A DNA stretch of 64,000 nt from Bacteroidota bacterium. Its GTDB lineage: Bacteria > Bacteroidota > Bacteroidia > Bacteroidales > F082. The position numbers were made by a program, and so were the translations under genes. The notes beneath the pieces were generated by a model. That model was not told the DNA's origin. It was given only the letters and a program-made list of their open reading frames with translations, and searched no databases. This document shows, in pieces, positions 1-8,610 of the stretch (position 1 is its first letter; each line of letters starts with the position of its first letter). Where the stretch lies: the NCBI GenBank assembly GCA_009773165.1, contig WOUZ01000007.1, positions 62,001-126,000 of the forward strand, given 5' to 3'.

Positions 1-1
1 A

Positions 2-1876
2 AATGTTGTTCCTAATCAAAGTTCGGCTGTTTTGCGCCGCGACAACAATACCGGCGACCTTAAAGTTAGTACAACTTTAGGAGGTCAGGGAATCGGAGGT
101 GTTTTCTTCAAATTTTCTGACTTTGGAATAACTGACGGCCAAACTGTGTATGGATATTCCCTCACTGCTGCTGACTTTCCATCTTCAGGCACTGCCGCTG
201 ATTTTGTTGATTTTACCAATGGGACATTTTTTAAGACCAATACCAACAGTTCAAGTGCAGGCGGTATTGATATGATTGCTCTCACAGGTTTGGTTAAGGT
301 AATAAATATCAGTGGAAATGTATTTAACGATATTAACGGTCTTACGGATAACTTAGTTAATGGTATCCCGATTGATGAAGCAGCAGGAACACCTTTATTT
401 GTAAATCTAGTAAATTCCTCAGGTAATATAGTGCAATCCACAGCCGTTAATCCTGATGGTACATACACTTTTGAAGGAGTACCTTTAGGTACACTAAAAG
501 TAGAGTTAAGTACCATAAAAGGTACTGTTGGCAACCCCGCTCCTGCCCGCACTTTGCCTTCAAACTGGGTACATGCCGGCGAGTTGGCTGGCGACGGAGC
601 CTCAGCTGCCAGTAATGACGGACAAGCCACTATCACTATTGGGGCAAACAACATTGAAAATATAAATTTCGGCATTCAACAAAGGCCATTGGCAGGAACA
701 TCAACTCTTGCAGAGCAAACCAATCCGGGAGGAACCATTTTTGTAAGTGTTCCTTCAACTTCGTTCAGTGGTTCTGATTTCGACGGAGGTATTGTTGCCT
801 CGATAAAAATTGTCAGCTTCCCAACCGGAGCTAACACTATCGACATCAATGGAACTACATATACTTCGGCTACTTTTCCGGTTGGTGGAATTACAATACC
901 TTCAAATACAAGCGGAGAACCTACACAACCCATTCAGGTTGATCCTGTTGATGGAGATGTGACGGTTACACTTGCATATGTTACCATTGACAATGCAGGA
1001 TTTGAAAGTGAATTACTCGGAGAGGTTAGCCTGCCATTTACACAGACAGTTATCATAATCGATAATTTCTACCCTGCTCTGGGGTTTGGGACTTTGGCGT
1101 TTGAAGACTTATGGCCTGGAAAAGGCGACTATGACTTTAATGACCTTGTGATTGATTATCAGTTTCATATCCTTAATAATACAAGTAATTTCGTAGAAAA
1201 GGTTACTGGAACGTTTATTATTAAGGCCTTTGGGGCTTCATTTGAGAATGGTTTTGGTTTCCAGTTAGCTGACGCTATCAATGCTGCTGACCTCACTGTT
1301 ACCGGATATGAACTTACAGAGAGTTTTGTGACGCTCGAAGCCAATGGCACTGAATCAGGGCAATCAAAGCCTACCATTATTGTGTACGACAATGCTTTTG
1401 CTCAAATGGAACATCCCGGAATAGGAATCGGTGTAAATACAACTCCTGACGCTCCTTATGTCACTCCGGATACGCTTGTCATCACTATCAACTTCAAACC
1501 GAATACCTATAGCTTCAACGATTTGGATATCAGTAATTTTAACCCTTTCATTATTGTTAACAAGAATCGTAGTCACGAGGTGCATTTGCCCTATTATCCA
1601 CCTACAGATTTGGTTGATGCAACTTTGTTTGGACAATGGGAAGACGACAGTAATCCGACAAGTAACAGGTATTATGTGAACGCGGTCAACCTTCCATGGG
1701 CGATAAATATTTATGAAAGTTTTGATTATCCTATTGAAAAACAAGAGATTCTTTGGGCTCACCTCAAATTTGCCGAATGGGCAATGAGTGGAGGAGTACA
1801 ATTCCCCGACTGGTATAAAAACCTGAGCGGTTATCGAAACGAAACACTGATTTATCAAGTGCCGACGAATCCATAA
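2..1876 (+). CDS. LruC domain-containing surface protein, 5' truncated by the window edge
   Basis: The reading frame is open from base 2, upstream of the first possible start (a TTG at 32), so the gene begins outside the window and only its C-terminal ~624 residues are seen. Around bases 300-670 lies a Cna-B/SdrD-like beta-sandwich segment (SGNVFNDINGL ... PDGTYTFEGVPLG), a typical stalk module of secreted adhesins. From about base 1078 to the stop lies the LruC domain: a Ca-binding-like patch (DLWPGKGDYDFNDLVIDY) starts it and a conserved end (HEVHLPYYPPT, WAINIYESFDYP, FPDWYKN) finishes it. LruC proteins are secreted or surface-exposed proteins of unknown function. No T9SS sorting domain follows the LruC segment. 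The family call is firm; the full architecture cannot be known from here. Confidence 0.85.
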   Translation, partial: NVVPNQSSAVLRRDNNTGDLKVSTTLGGQGIGGVFFKFSDFGITDGQTVYGYSLTAADFPSSGTAADFVDFTNGTFFKTNTNSSSAGGIDMIALTGLVKVINISGNVFNDINGLTDNLVNGIPIDEAAGTPLFVNLVNSSGNIVQSTAVNPDGTYTFEGVPLGTLKVELSTIKGTVGNPAPARTLPSNWVHAGELAGDGASAASNDGQATITIGANNIENINFGIQQRPLAGTSTLAEQTNPGGTIFVSVPSTSFSGSDFDGGIVASIKIVSFPTGANTIDINGTTYTSATFPVGGITIPSNTSGEPTQPIQVDPVDGDVTVTLAYVTIDNAGFESELLGEVSLPFTQTVIIIDNFYPALGFGTLAFEDLWPGKGDYDFNDLVIDYQFHILNNTSNFVEKVTGTFIIKAFGASFENGFGFQLADAINAADLTVTGYELTESFVTLEANGTESGQSKPTIIVYDNAFAQMEHPGIGIGVNTTPDAPYVTPDTLVITINFKPNTYSFNDLDISNFNPFIIVNKNRSHEVHLPYYPPTDLVDATLFGQWEDDSNPTSNRYYVNAVNLPWAINIYESFDYPIEKQEILWAHLKFAEWAMSGGVQFPDWYKNLSGYRNETLIYQVPTNP

Positions 1877-1899
1877 CAGCATCTTAAAAAAATAAAAAA

Positions 1900-1927
1900 G
1901 CCGCTTTCAAATGAAGGTGGCTTTTTT
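1900..1927 (+). terminator. Rho-independent terminator of the LruC gene
   Basis: A GCCGCTTTC arm and a GAAGGTGGC arm pair (with G-U pairs) around a short loop, followed by TTTTTTAT, 23 bases after the stop codon. An A-run on the 5' side could also serve the minus strand. Confidence 0.75.
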
Positions 1928-2007
1928 ATTTATCTGAAAATCAGTTTATAATAAGATGACATTCATAAATAACAAGAATTCTAAATGAATGTAAAACGAC
2001 CCCGGTA

Positions 2008-3747
2008 CTATTTCTGAGGTACTAAAAACTTTTCGCCTGTATCTTCTATAACCATCTTTTTATACGACGATTCATAACCAGGATATTTTGGGGATGCAGG
2101 ATAGCCCCATTCGTTGCGCAAAAACTTTCCGTTTTCTTCCTGTTTCACATTGCCATCCAAATACTTAACCAATAAAAACTCACTTAACTCCTTCCATCTT
2201 TTTACTGTATAATCGCCCATATTGGAAGAATAATCCGTAAGAAATGCCTTAGCCAACTTTGGGTCCGTGGAATAAAGTTGCAAAGCGGCAGCATCAATGG
2301 CAGGTGTATAATCACGAAATTTGTTCTCAAGCTCCTGTTGAACTTGTTGAATATCAGGCATTGCCCTGTTATAAAACAAATAGGCAAAATGTGCAACACG
2401 ATTAAAAACCCAAAAAGCAGCGTTTTCTTTGTAGGTCAGAATATCTCCGTATCCCTCAGACCAGGATTCGGGAACAGCTGTGATGCTGCTATAAAAAGGC
2501 ACATAGACTGTTGAGCCTGCATCATCAACACCAAACCAAAATATACCACCAACAGCATCAGGAAGCCATGAACGCATTTGAGCTATGAAAGAAAAACCTG
2601 TTTGTTGAGTGGTGGTGACACGTTCGTGAAAAAATTCTTTGTTCTCAAACTTCCACGTAAGTGGCCTCCAGCGGTATGGTAAGCCAAAAGGTCCTGCACC
2701 GGCATCTTTCGACATGTCGAGTTCAGTTCCCTGCAGATAATCCCTTTTGAACGACATCAGATCCTGAGGTGTGAGTTTTCTGTCAGGCTTGATAAATAAT
2801 GGCATACGATTATCCTTTTCCTGACCAGTTGCATATCCCCAGTATTCACTCATGCTGTCATTCACATGATTAAACATACTCCATACACGCAGCTCGCAAA
2901 AACGTGCTGCACCAAAATCGAGTGGAGCATAGGTATCACTGAAGCTAAAAGCTTTATCCTCTCCTTCAAAATACCCTTTTTGGCGGGCAAAACCAATCAC
3001 ATCATGTGCGTAAATAACTGTTAAATCTTCACTATCAATATTTTGCCATTGTTGATTTGTTATGCTGGTCTTACCATCAGCAAGTGGAAATGATGTGATT
3101 CTGGCATGATTTGCATGAGCTGAAATGTAGCCATCAGGAATGCGAATAGCAACCCAAACTGCCCCTTTATTTGCATTAAAACTATTCTTCGTTTTTTTAT
3201 CCAATTTCAAATCTGTTCCTTTCCCAATAATTTCCATGATCCAAACCTCGTTTGGGTCACCAATTGAAAACGACTCCCCTGAACTGGCATAACCATGCTT
3301 TTCAACCAGTTCTGAAATAACCTTTATAGCTTCGCGTGCTGATTTTGATCGTTGTAACGCCACGAACATTAAGTAAGCATAGTCCATGACTCCTGTTGTG
3401 TCAGTAAGTTCCGGACGTCCACCAAAAGTTGTTTCACCCATCGAAACCTGATACTCATTCATGAAACCAACAGTTTGAATGGTATGTGCAACCTGCGGTA
3501 TCTGACCAAGGGGTTTTGCTGTACCTCTATCGTAAATTGTAAGCATACTGCCTGCTGGCCAATCCTTTGCCGGGCTGTAATAGAGTTCGCCATACCTGAT
3601 GTGAGAGTCGGCAGCATAGCTTACCATCGTTGAACCATCAGCTGATGCACCTTTAGTAACAAGGTAATTGGTGCAAGCGTCAACTTCGACAGTTGTAAAT
3701 AACTGAATACTAATAATTATTGCCAACAGGGAAAGTGATTTCTTCAT
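2008..3747 (-). CDS. Secreted dipeptidase, peptidase family C69 (PepD-like)
   Basis: 579 residues. The N-terminus is a signal peptide of about 24 residues ending ...VEVDA, directly followed by CTNYLVTKGAS. In C69 (Ntn-hydrolase) enzymes the mature N-terminal Cys is the nucleophile, here Cys25, exposed by signal cleavage. Other family features are DGSTMVSYAADSH, a GMxETTxxG-like stretch (SMGETTFGG) and ESFSIGDPNEVWIMEI. The protein probably hydrolyses dipeptides in the periplasm. It is monocistronic, with a long AT-rich upstream gap and a divergent neighbour. The family is clear; exact substrate specificity is not. Confidence 0.9.
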   Translation of the reverse strand: MKKSLSLLAIIISIQLFTTVEVDACTNYLVTKGASADGSTMVSYAADSHIRYGELYYSPAKDWPAGSMLTIYDRGTAKPLGQIPQVAHTIQTVGFMNEYQVSMGETTFGGRPELTDTTGVMDYAYLMFVALQRSKSAREAIKVISELVEKHGYASSGESFSIGDPNEVWIMEIIGKGTDLKLDKKTKNSFNANKGAVWVAIRIPDGYISAHANHARITSFPLADGKTSITNQQWQNIDSEDLTVIYAHDVIGFARQKGYFEGEDKAFSFSDTYAPLDFGAARFCELRVWSMFNHVNDSMSEYWGYATGQEKDNRMPLFIKPDRKLTPQDLMSFKRDYLQGTELDMSKDAGAGPFGLPYRWRPLTWKFENKEFFHERVTTTQQTGFSFIAQMRSWLPDAVGGIFWFGVDDAGSTVYVPFYSSITAVPESWSEGYGDILTYKENAAFWVFNRVAHFAYLFYNRAMPDIQQVQQELENKFRDYTPAIDAAALQLYSTDPKLAKAFLTDYSSNMGDYTVKRWKELSEFLLVKYLDGNVKQEENGKFLRNEWGYPASPKYPGYESSYKKMVIEDTGEKFLVPQK

Positions 3748-3934
3748 AAAATTATTTATTAATTAGTCTAAAATTTCATTTTTGAAAGGCTAAAAATAAA
3801 GATTAAGTTCTTTGATTTAAAAATGATTCAGTTTTCGGTTTAAATAGAAGCACTATTTCGGATCGTTTAACGACAGCCGGACTTAAAAAATGTTAGTAAA
3901 ATGATTATTATAACCAAGCTGATAATTTCCTCTT

Positions 3935-3942
3935 TATCTTTG
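3935..3942 (+). promoter_or_regulatory. Candidate Bacteroidota -7 promoter element upstream of the 3998 gene
   Basis: TATCTTTG matches TAnnTTTG exactly, 55 bases before the ATG at 3998. No clear TTG -33 box lies at the usual spacing. The rest of the gap 3748-3997 is AT-rich and shows nothing else. Confidence 0.5.
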
Positions 3943-3997
3943 CTTCAAAATTACTTCATCCCATTCTAATTCCTTCACCGAAACTATTGATCATCCT

Positions 3998-4498
3998 ATG
4001 AGTCAGGAAAATATAATCATGTTAGCATTTGGAGTGCTTGTGTTGGCCGGCTATCTGATTAGAAACTGGTACATCCGGCAACCAAAATCCTATGTAGTGT
4101 CGGAACAAGTTGCAGGAAAATTTAGATTGAGTATCACCGACCACAACCCTAAACAAGATGATGCTTCTTTAAAAATGAAGTTCAGAGTTCTTAGCAGTTT
4201 TGAAGGCAATGCTGTTCCTGCTGTTGAGTTCATATCAAAGAAGTCTGAATTTGAGCGATTTACGTTTGAAGAATTGAATTTAGAACATACGTTGAGCAAA
4301 ACCAGCGAAGCAGATGGAAGCTGGGATTTCATATTCGAGAAACGGGATTTTCTGAAAGTAATAAGGGAAAAAGAAATAAAACTAAACCACTTTCGATTTG
4401 TTGTTTTATCCAATGGAATCCCCTTGATAAAATCACATGTTTTTGTTTTTTCTTCCAAATTCATGCTGATAATTATCGAAAGAGGCAAACACAACTAA
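3998..4498 (+). CDS. Hypothetical membrane-anchored protein
   Basis: 166 residues, not recognised. Residues 5-22 (NIIMLAFGVLVLAGYLIR) form one transmembrane segment close to the N-terminus, followed by a basic stretch, so the ~140-residue remainder is probably cytoplasmic. The body alternates hydrophobic and charged residues like a beta-rich domain (KFRLSITDHNP, KMKFRVLSSFEG, HFRFVVLSNGIPLI). The AI-2E-family permease gene starts 40 bases downstream on the same strand, so the two are probably co-transcribed. Its length, intact frame and own promoter motif support a real gene; no function can be assigned. Confidence 0.65.
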   Translation: MSQENIIMLAFGVLVLAGYLIRNWYIRQPKSYVVSEQVAGKFRLSITDHNPKQDDASLKMKFRVLSSFEGNAVPAVEFISKKSEFERFTFEELNLEHTLSKTSEADGSWDFIFEKRDFLKVIREKEIKLNHFRFVVLSNGIPLIKSHVFVFSSKFMLIIIERGKHN

Positions 4499-4538
4499 TT
4501 GTTCATCAAACTTTTATATTTAAGAATTATCTTACAAA

Positions 4539-5579
4539 ATGAAACTAAACGATACAACTACAACTAACAAACTCTTATTGATTCTTATTATTCCGCTTGT
4601 TTTTTATCTTTTAAAAATTTTCGGCTTCATTTTCGCTCCCTTGATGATAGCGTTTTTCATCACTTTACTTTTTATGCCATTAATCCGCTGGCAGCTAAGA
4701 AAAAAAATCCCTCGTGTCCCAGCTATTACCCTGGTGATGCTGATCGTTATTATTGGAGTTACTGCATTGCTCTATCTTATTAAGTTATCAGGAAAAGAAA
4801 TCCTGGAAGGAAAAGACGATCTCTACCAATTATTGGATAATAAAGTAGGGATACTCATCGCTCCATATGCTCAAATGATTGGTATTGAAACAGATACATA
4901 TCCAAGCACTATTAAGAGCATTCTCTTTAGCAAACAAATCGGAGACCTTATATTTGGACATTTTGGTGAAACAATCACCATCATTCAAGAGACTGGAACA
5001 TTGCTCCTTATGACACTCTTCTTTTTGGTTCTGCTCCTCGCAGGATCACTAAATTTAGAAACCATGCTTGGACAGACACTGTTCAGAAACAAAATACACT
5101 CCGTAAGGACGTATATGATTATTGAGCGAAGTATTGCCCGCTTTTTAAAGGTGAAGTTTCTAGTAAGCTTGTTTACCGGCATCGGATTCGGACTTATCGC
5201 ATGGATTGCCGGTCTTAGCTTTCCACTTTTTTGGGGATTACTTGCATTTGCTCTCAATTTCGTACAAATGATTGGCTCAATTGTTTCAACTGCAATGGTG
5301 GTTGTTTATGCATTTATTGAAATTAATCAGCCTCAAACTGTTCTTCTTCTTGCAATAGCATTTACAATGGTTCAGGTTATTTTCGGATCTATACTCGAAC
5401 CAATTTTAATGGGCAAATCCTTCAAAATAAATATTATAGCAATCCTTATTATGTTAATGTTTTGGGGATTTATGTGGGGTATTCCCGGATTAATTCTATC
5501 AATTCCATTAACAGTTTTCATAAAAACCCTTATGGAACAATTTCCGGTTACACAAAACATTGCAAAGTTAATGTCATAA
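4539..5579 (+). CDS. AI-2E family transporter (PerM/YdgG-type membrane protein)
   Basis: 346 residues, the usual size for the family. Paired hydrophobic segments lie at about 10-45 (KLLLILIIPLVFYLLKIFGF ... APLMIAFFITLLFMPLIR) and 58-80, then a soluble loop (80-145), then five or six C-terminal segments. The conserved ending with GSILEPILMGKSF and WGFMWGIPGLILSIPLTVFIK is characteristic of this family (Pfam AI-2E_transport). Members include the AI-2 exporter TqsA and Na+/H+ antiporters, so the substrate here cannot be assigned from sequence. It follows the 3998 gene by 40 bases. Confidence 0.88.
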   Translation: MKLNDTTTTNKLLLILIIPLVFYLLKIFGFIFAPLMIAFFITLLFMPLIRWQLRKKIPRVPAITLVMLIVIIGVTALLYLIKLSGKEILEGKDDLYQLLDNKVGILIAPYAQMIGIETDTYPSTIKSILFSKQIGDLIFGHFGETITIIQETGTLLLMTLFFLVLLLAGSLNLETMLGQTLFRNKIHSVRTYMIIERSIARFLKVKFLVSLFTGIGFGLIAWIAGLSFPLFWGLLAFALNFVQMIGSIVSTAMVVVYAFIEINQPQTVLLLAIAFTMVQVIFGSILEPILMGKSFKINIIAILIMLMFWGFMWGIPGLILSIPLTVFIKTLMEQFPVTQNIAKLMS

Positions 5580-5648
5580 AAAAACAAGGTCAATTTACCT
5601 GAGGTTTGGCATCAACAAAAAATACTTTTAAAAAACTAAATTATACTC

Positions 5649-5669
5649 TTGTAATTCAATTAGTTACAA
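5649..5669. promoter_or_regulatory. Inverted repeat upstream of the speA promoter
   Basis: TTGTAA and TTACAA flank nine bases, about 50 bases upstream of the speA -7 element. The size and position suit a repressor or activator operator; no regulator is identified. This is inference from symmetry alone. Confidence 0.3.
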
Positions 5670-5716
5670 AGGGTTTTATGCACAAAAAAAAAGGGACTTT
5701 ATATAGGATATTTTTA

Positions 5717-5724
5717 TAGTTTTG
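5717..5724 (+). promoter_or_regulatory. speA promoter -7 element
   Basis: TAGTTTTG matches the Bacteroidota -7 consensus TAnnTTTG exactly. It predicts a transcript start a few bases downstream, around 5730, and hence a 5' leader of roughly 70 bases before the ATG at 5801. Confidence 0.55.
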
Positions 5725-5766
5725 CCGGGTCGGACTCAATGCCTAAAGCACCGGCCGAATGAAGTC
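5724..5766 (+). promoter_or_regulatory. Compact inverted-repeat/possible pseudoknot region ahead of speA
   Basis: GCCGG (5724-5728) is complementary to CCGGC (5751-5755), and GACT (5733-5736) is complementary to AGTC (5763-5766). The two pairings cross, as in an H-type pseudoknot. TCGG/CCGA is an alternative pairing. This is the most GC-rich patch of an otherwise AT-rich 220-base gap. The left arm overlaps the end of the -7 element, so the symmetry could be a DNA operator instead of an RNA fold. Not a match to any riboswitch class I can recall. Confidence 0.3.
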
Positions 5767-5800
5767 ACATATTATTCATTTCTAATACTTTATTTGCCTT

Positions 5801-7693
5801 ATGAGAAAATGGCGTGTTGAAGACTCAGCTGAGTTATACAACATCAATGGCTGGGGAATTAACTACTTTTCGATCAATGAAAAAGGGAATGTTATTGTAA
5901 CTCCGCGCAAAGATGCAGCAGCAGTTGATATGAAAGACCTGATCGATGAATTGATGCTGCGGGATGTATCAACACCTGTTCTGGTGCGATTTCCTGATAT
6001 CCTCGACAGTCGTATCGAGTTGATGGATACCTGTTTTAAAATTGCTGCAGCAGAATATGAATTTAAAGCGCAAAATTTCATCGTTTATCCTATAAAGGTG
6101 AATCAGATGCGTCCGGTGGTAGAAGAGATTGTCAGCCATGGCAAAAAATTTAATATTGGCCTTGAAGCAGGCTCAAAACCTGAATTACACACTGTGTTGG
6201 CCATTAACACCGACAACGATTCGTTGATAATTTGTAACGGTTATAAAGATGAGAGTTACATAGAGCTTGCCCTTTTGGCTCAAAAAATGGGACGCACTAT
6301 TTTTCTTGTTGTTGAAAAACTCAACGAGTTAAAGTTAATTACCAAAGTAGCTAAGCGATTAAAAATCAGACCTAATATCGGTATTCGTATAAAATTAGCC
6401 AGTTCAGGAAGTGGTAAATGGGAAGATTCCGGTGGTGATGTTAGTAAATTCGGACTCACTTCAAGCGAGCTGCTCGAAGCGCTGGATTACCTCGAAAAAA
6501 ACAATATGAAAGAATGCCTCCGTCTTGTTCATTTTCATATCGGTAGTCAGGTAAATAAAATTCGTAGCATAAAAATTGCTCTTCGTGAAGCAGCTCAGTT
6601 TTATGTGCAGATATACAAGATGGGCTTTCATCTGGAGTTTGTGGATGTTGGAGGTGGCCTTGGAGTAGATTATGACGGCACGCGTTCAGCCAACAGTGGC
6701 AGTAGTGTAAACTATAGCACTCAGGAATACGTAAACGATGCAACTTTTGCTGTTGTTGATGCAAGCGACAAAAACAATATCCCTCACCCTAATATCATCA
6801 CTGAATCGGGACGCGCACTCACAGCACATCATTCTGTGCTTGTTTTCGAAGTTCTTGAATCGGCCCATCTCTCAACCTGGGATGATGATGAAGAAATAAA
6901 AGAGGATGATCATGAGTTGTTGCACGAACTTTACAATGCATGGGAGAACCTTAACCAAACCAAAATGCTGGAAACATGGCACGATGCACAGCAAATTCGT
7001 GAGGAGGCATTGGATATGTTTAGTCTGGGTTTGCTTGACCTTAAAACAAGAGCTCAAATCGAACGTCTTTTCTGGACAGTAGCTAAAGAAATCCATCAGA
7101 TGGCAACCGAAATGAAGCGTCCGCCTGAAGAGTTCCTTAACTTACCTAAGTTACTGTCTGATAAATACTTCTGTAACTTCTCCTTATTCCAGTCCTTACC
7201 TGATTCATGGGCAATTGATCAAATTTTCCCAATCATCCCAATTCATCGTCTGGATGAGAAACCTGACAGGAATGCTACCATTCAGGATATCACATGCGAC
7301 TCAGACGGTAAGATTGACAATTTTATTTCTACCAGAAATTTCTCACACCATTTGCCGGTTCACAGTCTTAAAAATAAAGAGTCATACTACATTGGAGTAT
7401 TTCTTACAGGTGCATATCAGGAAATTCTGGGCGACCTTCATAATCTTTTTGGCGACACCAATGCAGTGCACGTTTCTGTGGATGCAAAAGGTTATTATAT
7501 TGATCAGGTAATTGATGGTGAGACAGTTGCTGAAGTGCTTGATTACGTTCAATACAACTCCAAAAAACTCGTCCGTACAGTTGAAACATGGGTGATGACC
7601 TCCGTCAAAGCAGGGAAAATTACCGCAGAAGAAGGAAAAGAGTTTTTATCTATCTATCGTTCAGGATTATACGGTTATACCTATCTTGAATAA
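5801..7693 (+). CDS. speA: Biosynthetic arginine decarboxylase
   Basis: 630 residues, full length for SpeA. It converts arginine to agmatine, the first step of the agmatine route to putrescine and spermidine, in the cytoplasm with PLP. The opening (WRVEDSAELYNINGWGINYFSIN) is diagnostic of the family. VYPIKVNQ holds the PLP-binding Lys99. HFHIGSQ, VDVGGGLGVDYDG and ITESGRALTAHHSVLV are the barrel and cofactor-phosphate motifs. The C-terminal domain carries YYIGVFLTGAYQEILGDLHNLFGD. A PfkB kinase gene starts 5 bases downstream. The ATG at 5801 gives the complete conserved N-terminus. Confidence 0.97.
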   Translation: MRKWRVEDSAELYNINGWGINYFSINEKGNVIVTPRKDAAAVDMKDLIDELMLRDVSTPVLVRFPDILDSRIELMDTCFKIAAAEYEFKAQNFIVYPIKVNQMRPVVEEIVSHGKKFNIGLEAGSKPELHTVLAINTDNDSLIICNGYKDESYIELALLAQKMGRTIFLVVEKLNELKLITKVAKRLKIRPNIGIRIKLASSGSGKWEDSGGDVSKFGLTSSELLEALDYLEKNNMKECLRLVHFHIGSQVNKIRSIKIALREAAQFYVQIYKMGFHLEFVDVGGGLGVDYDGTRSANSGSSVNYSTQEYVNDATFAVVDASDKNNIPHPNIITESGRALTAHHSVLVFEVLESAHLSTWDDDEEIKEDDHELLHELYNAWENLNQTKMLETWHDAQQIREEALDMFSLGLLDLKTRAQIERLFWTVAKEIHQMATEMKRPPEEFLNLPKLLSDKYFCNFSLFQSLPDSWAIDQIFPIIPIHRLDEKPDRNATIQDITCDSDGKIDNFISTRNFSHHLPVHSLKNKESYYIGVFLTGAYQEILGDLHNLFGDTNAVHVSVDAKGYYIDQVIDGETVAEVLDYVQYNSKKLVRTVETWVMTSVKAGKITAEEGKEFLSIYRSGLYGYTYLE

Positions 7694-7698
7694 AAAGG

Positions 7699-8610
7699 AT
7701 GGTCACGCAGGCTTTTCTTGGATTTGGAGAGGTATTGCTTGATATTATTTTAAAAGGCAATACCGTATACAAAGTTCAACCGGGAGGATCAGTGCTCAAT
7801 GCACTGGTTTCCCTTTCCCGTTCAAATATTGCTGTTCAATTGATTTCTGAAATCGGTGATGACCCTGCGGGCAACTTGATCTCGCATTTTCTTCAAAAGG
7901 AAAAAATCGATGAAACCTACCTCGTTCGAAGCAAAGCCTGTCAAACTGCACTGGCCTTAGCTGCGTTGAATGAGAACGGTGATGCCACTTATAGTTTTTA
8001 TAAAAATTATCCAGCGGTTCGTTTTGAAGGCTTAACAATCGATTTTCGATCATACAAAGCATTTCTTTTTGGTTCAACTTTGGCTCTTGAACCCAATGTT
8101 CATTCAATTTTGAGCAAATTAGTTCTTGAGGCGCATCAAAATCAAACCATGGTAATGTATGACCCAAATATCCGGAACACCTTCGACAAGACTGATTTAA
8201 AGGCTTTAGAACGACTAACATTTAATTTTGCCAATGCCGACATTATCAGAGGCTCAAAAGAAGATTTCGACCAGGTTTTTGGCACTTCCGATATTCAGAC
8301 GATTTTTCAATTGATTCAGCCATCTCACTGCCAGTTACTTATCATGACAGCAGCCTCGGAAGATATCCACATTATGAATCATCAGCATCATATAACATTA
8401 AGTGTTAAGCAAATACCAGTAATAAACACAATTGGTGCGGGTGATGCTTTTAATGCCGGAGTTCTCACATTCCTGTTGCGTAACTCGCTTCACAAAAGTG
8501 ATTTATCAAACCTAAACTCAGATGAACTCGCTCTTGTAGGAGATTTTGCACAAAACTTTTCTTCAGCAGTATGCGCTACTGAAGAAAGTTACATTCCTTT
8601 GCCGGATTAA
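7699..8610 (+). CDS. PfkB-family carbohydrate kinase (fructokinase-like)
   Basis: 303 residues. It shows the two PfkB signatures: a GG motif near the N-terminus (QPGGSVLNALVSLSR, residues ~29-43) and the C-terminal catalytic signature NTIGAGDAFNAGV with the Asp that activates the phosphoryl acceptor. The substrate is probably a sugar or nucleoside; the sequence looks most like bacterial fructokinases, but this is not certain. It follows speA by 5 bases and is presumably co-transcribed, an unexpected partnership for a polyamine enzyme. Its 3' end overlaps the convergent DUF5916 gene by 4 bases. Confidence 0.88.
   Translation: MVTQAFLGFGEVLLDIILKGNTVYKVQPGGSVLNALVSLSRSNIAVQLISEIGDDPAGNLISHFLQKEKIDETYLVRSKACQTALALAALNENGDATYSFYKNYPAVRFEGLTIDFRSYKAFLFGSTLALEPNVHSILSKLVLEAHQNQTMVMYDPNIRNTFDKTDLKALERLTFNFANADIIRGSKEDFDQVFGTSDIQTIFQLIQPSHCQLLIMTAASEDIHIMNHQHHITLSVKQIPVINTIGAGDAFNAGVLTFLLRNSLHKSDLSNLNSDELALVGDFAQNFSSAVCATEESYIPLPD

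Noticed and set aside
85-675. 196-codon minus-strand frame opposite the LruC gene
   Set aside because: Shadow of a strongly supported coding strand; Pro/Val-rich antisense translation without domain features.
5724-5766. A known SAM-II or preQ1 riboswitch before speA
   Set aside because: The compact crossed pairing is reminiscent, but the conserved core bases of those classes are not present.
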